The translations under genes were made by a program, and so were the position numbers. The notes under the pieces are model-generated. The model did no database searches. It saw nothing but the letters and a program-made list of their open reading frames with translations, and was not told the origin of the DNA. A stretch of DNA of 52,263 bases from Hymenopellis radicata (Eukaryota > Basidiomycota > Agaricomycetes > Agaricales > Physalacriaceae), in the NCBI GenBank assembly GCA_015501595.1, contig JADNRX010000374.1:1-52263 (forward strand), written 5' to 3'. Positions 1 to 9,740 of the stretch are shown here, in pieces (position 1 is the stretch's first letter; every line of letters starts with the position of its first letter).

Positions 1-98
1 CGCAAACGTCTCGGACATAAATGCGGGTAGGTACGGATGAACTCCCTCAGCGCTATCCGGATTGACATTGTGCATTGTCACCGGAGGCATTCTCCAGC

Positions 99-1086
99 CT
101 AGCATCCGGCATCCTCGATATCTCTCTCTTCGACGGGGTCTGTGAGTCCGAACACCTTGCGTAATTCATTAATGGTGGGTACTTTATGATCGTGTCCACA
201 TACATCAATGACATCGGTGGGTTGAGTGCCGCAAGAACAGTACACAGTTGGCGCATTGGCGAAGGTGATAGTGTTGACGGAAGATATGTCCAGGACGATC
301 CGGGCTGCTTCCGCGAGAACGTTGGCTGTGTCCGTTTCGGCGATTTCTGGCTCCTGTTATCGAGTTAGCTCACTGACTTGACCACTCTAGAGAAAGGTGT
401 ACTATCGATGGGGAACTATATCCAGCCCCAGCAGCGAGGTATTTCGTACGTGCTGCTAATAAGGTGAGAACCGGTTTCTGTCGTGTATTCAATGTACTCA
501 CCGCATCTGAACTGATGTTATTACCTGCCATTTCGAAGTCGGAGTTCTGAGTTGTTGACGGACGGCTGTCTGTTACGGTGGTCTGTTCAACGTCGTATGT
601 CAGTGTTCTTCGATTCTGTTCCATTCTTCACTTACCACTATCACAGCGATGTGAGGAACCGGGTTGAAGGTATCGATGCTGTCTGGCGGGTGGGAATCAG
701 AGCGGAGGCAAAGGATGCGTCGTAGTGCAATATAGAGGTGGCCATCCTTGAAGCGCATTATAAGAGAACCTAAGGCTGACAGTGGCTTCGATTCATATTG
801 CAAGTGGCGTTGACGAGGCATGGAGCACGGCAATTACCGTGAAATGCGCAGAAACTATCCGTTCTGATTGCCATGCTCTTACGTGAACATCTGATGTGGT
901 GGATGCAGGGTGGCGCAATGTCGGAAGTCAAAGAGTTTCTTTCCATGGTGTACCAATATGTGGCGCAGATGTGCGAACAAACATTACTGACGGCTTTGTA
1001 GTAGTCACAGCTCTCAAGACGGTGTCAATACGATGGCCTCTGTGCTGTCTCTCATGTCCGTCTAGCATGTGGCCGAAGTATGTCAT
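99..1086 (-). CDS. hypothetical multi-exon gene
   Basis: I do not recognise the family. Read on the minus strand, the region breaks into several open stretches separated by plausible GT-AG introns. The most upstream begins MTYFGHMLDG near 1086. A middle exon (about 660-800) encodes SALGSLIMRFKDGHLYIALR. The last exon (about 350-99) encodes PEIAETDTANVLAEAARIVL, then VYCSCGTQPTDVIDVCGHDH, and ends ...VEERDIEDAGC before a TAG at 101-99. The Cys/His-rich stretch in the last exon (CSC, then CGHDH) could bind a metal, but it fits no motif I can name. Exon joins were chosen by eye, so the start and the middle of the model are uncertain. The gene lies just outside the TA-flanked MITE cluster. Confidence 0.4.
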
Positions 1087-1118
1087 TGTTTGAAGCATCC
1101 TAGAAACCTTAATGTGAT

Positions 1119-1313
1119 TCGTGCCACCAATCGGCCATTGCCTTTGAAATTTTAGGTGTCATCCAACTCGTCAGCTTTTCACAGACCCTAAAATTTAGCC
1201 TCTAATACAATTCTAGAAAGACTCGTGCCACCAATTGGCCATTGCCGTTGGAAATTCAGGTTTCGGCCGTCCTCGTGAGTTTTTCACAGACCCCAAAGGT
1301 TAGCCTTTAATAC
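1119..1313. repeat. two-copy direct repeat next to MITE
   Basis: Two similar stretches of about 91 bases start at 1119 and 1223, a period of 104. Each opens with TCGTGCCACCAATYGGCCAT and ends in a TTTTCACAGACCC...TAGCCT-TAATAC block. They abut the MITE at 1315. Nothing suggests coding. They may be the eroded part of an older insertion. Confidence 0.7.
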
Positions 1314-1314
1314 A

Positions 1315-1699
1315 TACTGTCGTATTTCGACCGTAGGTTCACGTCACGGGTCACGAGCCCGAAAAATGAACCTGTTACATAAGCAGGTCACTAGTTTTTT
1401 TTGGCTGTGAACCTGCCCCAAATTGGTCATAAATCGGACTTTTGCTCTCAAATTGAGCTTGATGGCAGTTTTTATAGGATTTTTCTCCTTTTTGGTGTAT
1501 TTTAGGTCTAGAATAGCATATTTTTCTCTAATTATACTGAGATTCAGCCTAAAACCTGTAAAATAACTGTGCCATTGAAAAATTTAGTGAACTTATTTTT
1601 AGTGGGTCACAGTGATCTGTCCGCTGTGAACATCCCACCAAACAAGTTCACGAGGTCACAGGTCACACCCTGTGAACCTATGGTCGAAATACTACAGTA
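1315..1699. mobile_element. TA-flanked MITE (Tc1/mariner-like), copy 1
   Basis: The ends form long imperfect inverted repeats: TACTGTCGTATTTCGACCGT at the left, and at the right a stretch whose complement starts TACTGTAGTATTTCGACCAT. Both continue into TAGGTTCAC. Inside the ends are GGTCACGAG/GGTCACAGG-type subterminal repeats. The middle is AT-rich and has no ORF. A TA at each end suits Tc1/mariner-type insertion, but because TA is also the terminal dinucleotide, the target duplication cannot be told from the element. Confidence 0.85.
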
Positions 1700-2100
1700 A
1701 ATGGAAGTTGATCCGAAGACAAAAAAAAAAAATCTTATCCCATGACTTCTTCACGAGTCCCAGCAGATATTCATTGAGCGGCCAACTCCTACGCCTATCT
1801 CTGGAGTGACTCTAGACTGTCGTAATTTGGACACATCGTTCCCACTCAACGGTATTAACACCGCACCCTCTTTTCGACCCTTCTTTTTGTCTATCACCCA
1901 CCTTAAAACACTTGTGGGTATGCACACTTGCTTTTCACGCCCCAAAAGAGCCTATAAGAGCGTGGTGTCAATTCAGTTTCTGAACGGCAAAGCCATCGCT
2001 GCGAACGGTCAGTTCTCATTCACTTGCTACTGAATACTAGGCTTACCATCTGATCGAATCTAGAGAACATGAGAACGTCTCCTTCAATACTACCTGAGGT
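1700..2100. other. intergenic, no supported gene
   Basis: This gap holds an A run at about 1722-1734 and short ORFs on both strands that lack introns or resemblance to anything. It probably contains the upstream region of P1, but no promoter element stands out. Confidence 0.5.
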
Positions 2101-3115
2101 ATGTCCCATACTGTACTTGAAGCAAGCATAAAAGCTTACATGAAAAGGGCGTATCACATTCCGAAGACAGTGTGGCGGAAGCGGGACCACACTTGGCAGA
2201 TATCCTGGTACCGGTCAGTTATGTCCGTTGTTCGTTTGACAAGCAAGTTACTCACATCGTTCTTGCAGAGCGATGGTGAAGACGCACACATTCCTGAGGG
2301 GTTTCCGATAAACGTGTCGATTGCCGCTCCGCCACTGGGATACCACTTATATGGTGCTCCCAATGCCCCTTTTGCGTTTCCAGACGCACCTGAAATGCCG
2401 TCGCATATGCGTTTGAAACTACTGTTCCCAAAGGCAGTTCAAGTCCCGCCATCCGACTATGAACTGGTCTCGGTAGTTCCCGCACCGGCTGTGTTCCCCG
2501 CTCCCTATTACCGCCTCCCATACACGACGTGTGTCTATCTCAGACCACCAGAAGCTTGTGAACAGCCCCTCTTTCCAGACAGCTTCAAGAATCTGGTCGT
2601 TCGCCATCCAGATCCTAGGCGAGTGGTCACCTTCACACGCGCTGGATTGCCCATGACCAACAATACGCTGGAAGTCACATCGGACATGTGGAACCCGCAC
2701 TATCTAACATTTCCGAATTGCATGGCGTCCGAGCATGTGGGCCTTTCTTGGTACTTCCATCGTCCTTCGTCTCGCGCGTACCTAAACCGTCACCCATTGT
2801 CGCACGTTGATCGCTCCGAAAATAGGACTCCATTGCGACATCCGCATAGGGGATTTCATGCTTATCGAATTCGATTCCGAGTTGGATGGTTTGCTGTTGT
2901 TTCTGGCTCTGGAGAGGACCTCCTTTAGTTCGAATAACTATGTCAGACCCCGTTGGATTTGCGTTCACTAAGATTTGGTATTTCCTACGATACCGGTTCA
3001 CGACAGGGAAGACGCTTTGCGTCTTCTTCGTTCCAAGTGGTACCGCCTGTTGGAGGGCTACGAATCGCGAGAGTTAGACAGGAGTAGCGCGAACTTTGGA
3101 TATCCGGCAGAGCAA
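2101..3115 (+). pseudogene. P1: proline-rich protein of unknown family, disrupted
   Basis: The first 275-codon frame begins MSHTVLEASIK and has a proline-rich middle. Its C-terminal part starts VGLSWYFHRPSSRAYL and matches VALAWFFHKQSDSVYL of P2 at 31819. The match then jumps one frame near 2790 (TVTHCRTLIAPKIGLHCDIR), meets an in-frame TAA at 2969-2971, and goes on past it (KWYRLLEGYESRELDRSSAN, then FGYPAEQ) opposite the C-terminus of P2. One extra base plus one stop therefore separate it from an intact gene. No intron explains the shift, since the two homologues align without a gap there. The MITE at 3116 starts exactly where P2 has its last codons, so the natural end of the gene was also lost or displaced. 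Function is unknown. A base-calling error could account for the frameshift but less easily for the stop. Confidence 0.65.
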
Positions 3116-3730
3116 TACTGTAGTATTACTACCATAGGTTCACATCACAGGTCACGAGGCCTCATGATGCGAACCTAATTGTAGTTAGTCACTAGGTCAC
3201 AAGGCTCTGTGAACATGTCTAAAATCGGTCACAAATTTGACTTGACCTAAATTTTGCTTCTTCGGCCCAATTTTAGTAGTTTTTTCTTCGGTTTTGCTCT
3301 ATTTAGGATGAAAATTGTCTATTTCTGCTGTTTGTATCTACTTTATAGGTAAAATTCAGCTAATAAAGTAGAAAGTTAAAAATCTCAATGAACATAATTT
3401 TTTTAGGTCACACACTTTTGGCTAGCATGAACATGCCACTTAACATGTTCATGAGGTCACAGGTCACAACCTGTGAACCTATGGTAGTAATACTACAGTA
3501 TTTTACCTGTCAATGCCCTCTAAAGTGTCAATTTGCTCCTAATTCAGCACTATTTAGCAGTAATTCCCTCAAAAGTACTCTAAATTAGCTAAATTACATG
3601 CTCTTCAAAAAATTTCAGTGAACTTAGTTTTGAGAGGTCACAGGTGCCCGACATTCGTGAACTTAGCATCAAATAAGTTCACGAGGTCACACGTCACAAG
3701 GCGTGAACCTACGGTCGAAATGATACAGTA
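3116..3730. mobile_element. composite TA-flanked MITE, copies 2 and 3
   Basis: A complete copy of the 1315-1699 family runs from 3116 (TACTGTAGTATTACTACCAT) to 3500, where the complementary end closes. A third right end of the family (GAACCTACGGTCGAAAT, then ACAGTA) lies at about 3700-3730, after AT-rich sequence with no left end of its own. The simplest reading is one element nested in, or fused to, another of the same family. The element abuts the end of P1. Confidence 0.75.
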
Positions 3731-3792
3731 TGGCAACCATGTGGTCAACAGGTAGTAGAACGACACAATAATCGATATATAGCATACACTTG

Positions 3793-4999
3793 TCACAAAG
3801 TTGCTCGAATAGTTCCGAATTGATATACTCCCTCGCTATCTCGTTGTCCACCATTTGGGTTCTCGCTGATTTGAGACTGTTCGACCTCCATGAAGCAATT
3901 ATCTGCATCATCGCCCTCGTATTCGCTGCCATCGTCTCGATCTTTTTTCGGAAGTGCGCGAGCCTGCGTTCTCTGCTTGGCGCGAAGTTCTCGCAGCAAC
4001 TGTGGTTCGATCAGAAATTGATACAACGTTCGTGAATGAGACGCACCTTTGGGCCGTCCTGCCAGATAAGAGTGAGACTGTCAAGGTGACAGACAATGAT
4101 ATAGTCATGGCGTTGTTTCAACAGTCGGAAAGTGACACCTGCTTCCACAATGGAGCCTGGCCTGAAAATCGTGGGATCTACTCCGCGAATGCGAGACCAA
4201 CTGCATGTAACTCAGTGAGGTATATTTCTTGATCGAGTGAACTTACCCGCCATCAGTTCGCTTTTTGAGACTGTTGAACGCAACAACGTTGTCGCGGGAC
4301 ATGACGAGGTTACCGATGTCGTCGTATGATATGGTTCCGCTCGGGTCGTACGCACTTGGAACAGTTATCACATCGTCCGGATGAACACGGCGACAAGGCG
4401 ACAGGAAAGGTGTTTTGAATTTCAAAAACTTTGTTCGTCCGGAGTCGTCGACTATGGCTGAGCGGTTCACGCTGACCGGAACAGCGGCTACGAGGAATTC
4501 AAGTAGGTTGCTCGCAGCTTTCCCGCTGTCGTTGAAGATCTTGTCGGAAGTGTAACTGATTAAAGTCACTGATTGGTGTACTTGACCTAGTCGCTGGGGT
4601 GCCCTAGCCAAAGTTTGTTAACCGTGACATCACGTCGAAGTGGAATGAAGCGAACTTACGAAGGATTCTGTACGAGGGGTGGCAGGCACACCTCCGAGAT
4701 AGTCCCTCGAACAATAAAGACCTGTTCGGCCCCTTGGCAACGCTGGTTAACAAATACAAAATGTTCATTGGAGTTGGCGTCTATGACGAAGTCGCGCGCT
4801 ATTGCAGACGGTTCTGTGTATACAGCAATGTTAGAGAATTGCTTCACTGGCCGAGCGTGAGCCCTCGCTACTGCATTCTCTGTAAGCCACTGTTAGTTTC
4901 GCAGTGAGGAGACACTAAGTTGAAATATTTACTGTAGACACTGTTTTCTCGCAACGTGCGGAGAATATCAGGAGTTTCTCGATATGTCGTGAACGCCAT
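3793..4999 (-). CDS. hypothetical protein, about five exons
   Basis: Read on the minus strand from ATG at 4999 (MAFTTYRETPDILRTLREN). A GT-AG intron leads to an exon containing KQFSNIAVYTEPSAIARDFV. Further exons follow: one with SVTLISYTSDKIFNDSGKAA and AIVDDSGRTKFLKFKTPFLS, one with GVDPTIFRPGSIVEAGVTFR and HDYIIVCHLDSLTLIWQDGP, and a last with LLRELRAKQRTQARALPKKD. The C-terminus is acidic (DDGSEYEGDDADN) and ends GTIRATL at 3793. Introns are about 45-60 bases, and the frames agree across the junctions. I recognise no domain. The RPGSIVEAGVTFRLL and YIIVCHLDSLTLI stretches look like beta-strands. It runs in the same direction as F1, about 410 bases downstream of it. I found no second copy in segment II. 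Confidence 0.6.
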
Positions 5000-5412
5000 G
5001 TGCTGAAATGGGAAGATGAGAATGCGGTTGTGCGCGTCTCCATTTTATGGAGGACATATGTGCTCAAAGGGCCGATGCGCCCTTGTTGATCGAGGGTACC
5101 TCGTCAGATATACAGACACATCTGACAGCTGATGCCGTCGAACTGGAGGCCGTGTGGGAATGTAGACGTCTGTGTGAGCTTATTGGCATCTGTCGTGGAT
5201 ACGATTAGGTCATGAGGAATTTCATATCATTCAGGGGAATTACTAGTCCCGAAGGGAAATGTACATATGGCGGTATTACCCGACTCGCAATCGGTATTGT
5301 TTCTTGACCGCATTGATTGCCCGGCCGCTTTAAACACTTATCGTCTCTTCAATCCTCTCGTCTGACCTGCGACGGAGTTAGATACCGAATATTCGTTGGA
5401 AGAACACGCTGC
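5000..5412. other. intergenic gap
   Basis: This interval between two genes transcribed in the same direction presumably holds the 3' region of F1 and the promoter of the 3793-4999 gene. I see no ORF, repeat or clear motif. Confidence 0.5.
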
Positions 5413-6535
5413 TTACCATTGCTCTGGATACAGAGCGATGTTCAACATCACATTATCAGCCATGGTGACACATGCTAGCGCGTCGTGTCCACGGTATGTC
5501 GTGTGGTGGAAATGGAATGCAGGCAGTAGAGGGTCACGTAGGTCGCGGACAAGTTGCCATGTGTTTCTTTCAATCTGTCTCGTCGTCTCGCCTGTGTCGG
5601 CGTCATCTCGCACTTTGAGTACCCAGCAGTTGCCGTCACCCACACGGCGTGTCAGACCCCTACAGTCTTGAATGGACTGGGCATCGGCAACGGAAATTGA
5701 TGGGAATCCGCGTCTTTCGTACTTCGCCAACGCTCTGCTCGTTCGCTCGTTGGGTGCGGCACCACGCGTAATTGTGACAGAGTCCACCAAGGTCGCCCTA
5801 GGATATAAACAATAAAGCCGCGAGGCGGTCAATATGTTCATGACACATGCTAAACAATGACGTTAAAATGGAAAGGCTAGCCAACACCAAACACGTACTG
5901 GAGTGAAATGAGAACACTGCGTCGGCCACGCAGTAGCGAGGAACAATCACCTGAATGACGAGTCCTCTGGGACCAATCATATGGTGCACTCGGTCAATGT
6001 TACTCGCACCGTACGCGTCCGTGTGGAGTACGAGGCTACCACCAGTGGCCATGTCTGGGAACGCTCTCATGGTGTCGTCATCTGGAAGATCCGGAGAGAA
6101 TACGTGTCGAAGGCGTTCAGTATATCCAAAGCTTTCGAGCGTCCACACTGCGTCGTTAACCACGGCGGAATGGGTTGATGATCCAACGTAACAATCCAGG
6201 TCCGATTTCGGATACGTAGTACGCGTCAGCTGCTGTAGAGCCGCGGAGCCTGACACGATTAAGCCAGTGCGTATCTGCATGTTGACAAACCGGTCGATGC
6301 GCCAGCGCCGCTCTAGGAAGGGTTCCAGAATTTTAGCGTGGGAGAAGGCGACCATCACATATTGATCGTAGATGCTCTTGCATTTCTTGGACGCGCGCGA
6401 AAATCGCACCAAATCAAGGGGATCGAGTTGCGCGAGAATCAACTGCGCTACATCCATGGGACTGCATGTGGTACATTAGTCGGGTGATTATAACACAATA
6501 GAGAAAGTGGCGTACAGACTGTGCAGCTGGCCCAT
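5413..6535 (-). CDS. F1: F-box / nucleotidyltransferase-like protein
   Basis: Three exons on the minus strand: 6535-6516, 6461-5899 and 5849-5413, with introns of 54 and 49 bases. The start MGQLHSLPMD was chosen because exon 1 of the second copy (F2) has the same form, MGTLSRMP. Residues about 9-45 (VAQLILAQLDPLDLVRFSRA, then SKKCKSIY) read as an F-box-type helix bundle, which would bind a Skp1-like partner in an SCF ubiquitin ligase. Next comes GLIVSGSAALQQLTRTTYPK followed by SDLDCYVG, the GS...DxD signature of the DNA polymerase beta-like nucleotidyltransferase fold. The third acidic residue of that fold is not obvious (VIQVIVPRYC lacks it), so catalysis is doubtful. The C-terminal part has no named domain and ends ALYPEQW. 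It diverges from gene H across a short shared promoter region. Function is inference from motifs only. Confidence 0.7.
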
Positions 6536-6612
6536 TTCGAGCGCCTGTGGGGGAGATGTGGAATCCCATGGTGGTGGTTCCTATTTATGTGAAAATCACA
6601 ATTGTCATGGTG

Positions 6613-6649
6613 TGATCAACTAATGACCACAAACAAACACACTCGTAAG
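6613..6649. promoter_or_regulatory. conserved block between divergent F1 and H genes
   Basis: A 37-base block starting TGATCAACTAATGACCACAA and ending TCGTAAG recurs at 40137-40173, between F2 and the remnant of H, with only two differences. The surrounding noncoding DNA has diverged much more. Its place between two divergent start codons suggests a shared promoter element, or else the 5' untranslated region of H. Residual sequence identity from the duplication is the alternative. Confidence 0.5.
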
Positions 6650-6806
6650 CCATATTAGAGTAACAATAGACCGTAAACCCCTTTTGGATATGACGTGAAA
6701 ACTGTGTAAAAGCCGCCTCCAAATGGTCACTTCTAACACATCCGCTACGCCTTCATCTTCCCCATTGACGCCAGCATTCGTCTGAACATCTCTTCCATTC
6801 CAATCC

Positions 6807-8903
6807 ATGAAGCGCAAGACACCGTCGAGGAGGTCAGGGCCCCGAAAGAGAAAGGACAAGAAGACGTCCGCATCACCCGATGACCATCTTTCAGACGCCA
6901 CTGGTTCCACTATGGACTCCGAGTAAGCGCATTGTTTCTGTTATTTTTAAGTACATATCAATTGTATTCGCAGAAGCGAACCAGGACCTGAATCGGGAGC
7001 AAAGGCGCCAGAACATATGACCTCTCCACATTCTACGAACGCGAAGAGCGACGCGCCTAAGCTCCAAGAAGCCTCCCAGGATATGGAAAACCCTGACCAG
7101 GGTACGTTCGGTTGAACGGGAGTAACAATAATGAATTCTACATTGATTCACTCAAGGGGGTACAAGTGCCGCGTCCATCAATTCTGGCATCTGCGGTGAC
7201 TTCGCACATGCTGCCTCAATTGAAGGTGAGCTCAGGGTCATACTGTAGTACGAAAAGAACTGATTTATATCCTATAGATTCCTTCTCGTTCCAAGAGATT
7301 GACTCCACGGGCGGTGCTGTAAATCCGAATAACGGTGAGGGTTCGTTTGATGTATGTCTTTAACAGTAACCCATTTTCTCTCCGCCGAGCGTACACGTGT
7401 GGTGTCTGACGCCCGGGTAGCAAACGAAGGTACACGTGGTCCAGACATGGGCGCTAGTTTCTCGAAGCATGGTAAGCGTGATTATCGTTTTGTGTGCTGC
7501 CATATGAAGTACCTGCAGACAATCTGACCACACCAGATAACACGAGCGTCACGAGCCCTGATGACAAGAGTATTCCTGGAGAGGGAGCCGCGTCGGGAAA
7601 GCGATGCGATGCGAGTCTATCGGCCGCCAACGAGCCTCGTTCAACGAAGGCTGCTGAGGACCAAGCGTATGTACTCAAAGTATACATATTTGTTCTCTCT
7701 AACTTTGGGTAGACTTGCGTTTATCGAGTACCGTCAATCGGTTATCGAGAACATAAAGAAGGTCCAGCGAGTTCGTGACCTATGCCACAAGAACAAATTT
7801 CGGAATGATCGCATTCCCTGCACCAATATGGTGTTTCAGTTTAGAAACAACCCCAAAGCTCTGGAGTACGTGCTTTCATCCGGTCCCTCTTTTTGTGCCC
7901 TGACCAAGAGACCAGAAAAATTTTGAGGGTTCTTTTTCTGAAGTCAAAGGACACGCTTTACAATCTTGCTCTCGCAGATCCATCGGAATTTAAGTGTCAT
8001 CCCGACTTCCAGACCATTCAGCGTGTCAATGGTCGTTACGCTCAAAGTTTCTTCATAGTGGGAACGGTCACTTTTTCGGAACTAACAAGCGGTCGCAGAG
8101 GACGGCAAATTTGTGTCAGCCCGGCGCTGGGCTTCTGGCAGCGCGCGGCATGCGTGCTATATAGTATTTGTGGATATACTTCTCGCGCTATTCGATTCGG
8201 AACTTACAAGGACGGAGTCAATTTCTCTTCCAAACTGAAATTCGAGACACCGCAGAGCTCCGAAGGTACGATCGTGATGTGTCACTTGAACCTTTGATTG
8301 ATATTCGTTCCAGGTGACAGCGAGCCCGAAGCACCGCCAAAGGCGACTGGAAGCAGTTAGTACTCGCATCATTGTCATTCCATCGCAATAACACCCGCTT
8401 CCTAGGCGCTTGGAGACCCGCTTTGAATGGTCATACACATGGCCCAGGTGCGTCCTCCGTCGTTGGACTAACGGCGGTCTAACAATGCAACAATAGCCCC
8501 TCGTCCCTGGGACGAAAATGGTAAGTTAGTTCATGTACCGATCAACGCGTGATCACGTCGACTAAAACAACCTATAGTTCCCACATTTGATGCGACGCAG
8601 AAATTCAAGAGAGACTACACGTCCCTTCCGCGTATTACCACCGAGCTCGCCGTGGGAGACGTCGTATTCGTCATTTTCACCGCGAAAATGTTAGGAGAGG
8701 ACAAAAAAATCATGATGAATGTTCAGGTCGTACTCAAGCTTCTAGACGCATCCACATCGGAAGATCGCGAAACCCCTCCTAATCCACTTCCCCAATATCT
8801 ACGTTCGCTTGATGATTTCGGACTAGAAGGAGACATCTACGAGCCCGAGTTAGAGGATGAGGGTCAGAACATAGTTCAAGAAAGCGATGATGATAGCTTT
8901 TGA
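6807..8903 (+). CDS. H: hypothetical nuclear-type protein, many exons
   Basis: Starts MKRKTPSRRSGPRKRKDKKT, a strongly basic stretch that could be a nuclear localisation signal. Exon 1 is 6807-6922; exon 2 starts at 6974 (SEPGPESGAKAPEHMTSPHS). Several small exons follow. A central part encodes AFIEYRQSVIENIKKVQRVR, DLCHKNKFRNDRIPC and RVNGRYAQSFFIVGTVTFSE. The last exon encodes YTSLPRITTELAVGDVVFVI and IMMNVQVVLKLLDASTSEDR, with an acidic tail ending QESDDDSF. Introns are short and carry consensus donors (GTAAGT, GTGAGC). No named domain was recognised. Disordered N- and C-termini around a folded centre suggest a chromatin or nucleic-acid partner, but that is a guess. A decayed second copy lies at 40404-40740. 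Exon borders in the middle are approximate. Confidence 0.6.
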
Positions 8904-9309
8904 TGTCAAAGTAATACTCGGTTCTCCTTTCCTATTTTGTATTTGTACTCTTTATAGTCAAAGCCGCCACACTACATAATGAGCGACACGTCTTGTCAAC
9001 GAAAAACAATTAAAAGGCTTGTGTTCAGAAGTTTTGTTTCCCAGCTCTCTCCCGGTATGCTCACATTATCACGATTATACACATCCATCGCTCCACGTCA
9101 TACATGTCGCGGTGCCCCCATCGAATTGCACAACGGCTGGTCTTCGCCGCCGGTCGTCGCGACGCCGGATCTGCTTGCTTATTTATGGGAGGCCATAAAT
9201 TGCCCGGCAGAAGACAACACCATCGACGATGATGACGACGGACATGTCTTTCCATCGTCTGGCACCACAAGACGTCTTAACATAACGCACGTTCGCATTC
9301 GTGGCATCC

Positions 9310-9740
9310 TGTGATATGGAGAGAGTCGAAATCGTGGGAAGGTAGCTTACTAAGACTTTCTATATACATGTCTGTTGGTATCAGAGTACCTTAGTTAGAA
9401 TTATCATTGTCGTTGCCTCCAGTCTGTTTCGTCTGTCTCTCTCCCGTCTTGTTCCCGTCGATGGCTTAAGTCCCTTCACGATTGTATACCGATAACCGTC
9501 ACGCCAGGCCCGCTGAGCACCCGTGTAACGGCTCCCCGAGCGCGGGTCAAACGCTTCCTACAGCATATGGGTTACAATCTGCTACCTAACGACTATTACG
9601 ACCATTTCCATGCACCGACACGCCGCGTCTCACGCGCTGATACGCCGCGCCTCGGCTACGCGACCTTCCGACAGGTCATACCCCGTATCCTCCAAGCGGA
9701 GAGGTCCTAGAACTGGGTGGAATCGGACGCGCGATTCACA
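9310..9740 (+). repeat. left LTR of the 10.7-kb element
   Basis: 431 bases, TG...CA ends. It differs from the right LTR essentially by a 6-base indel near 9612 (GCACCGACACGCC here, GCACGCC there); I noticed no other differences on reading them side by side. Near identity implies a recent insertion. Confidence 0.9.

Noticed and set aside
2252..3001. Minus-strand ORFs across P1
   Set aside because: They mirror the plus-strand coding stretch, which has a homologue at 31819.
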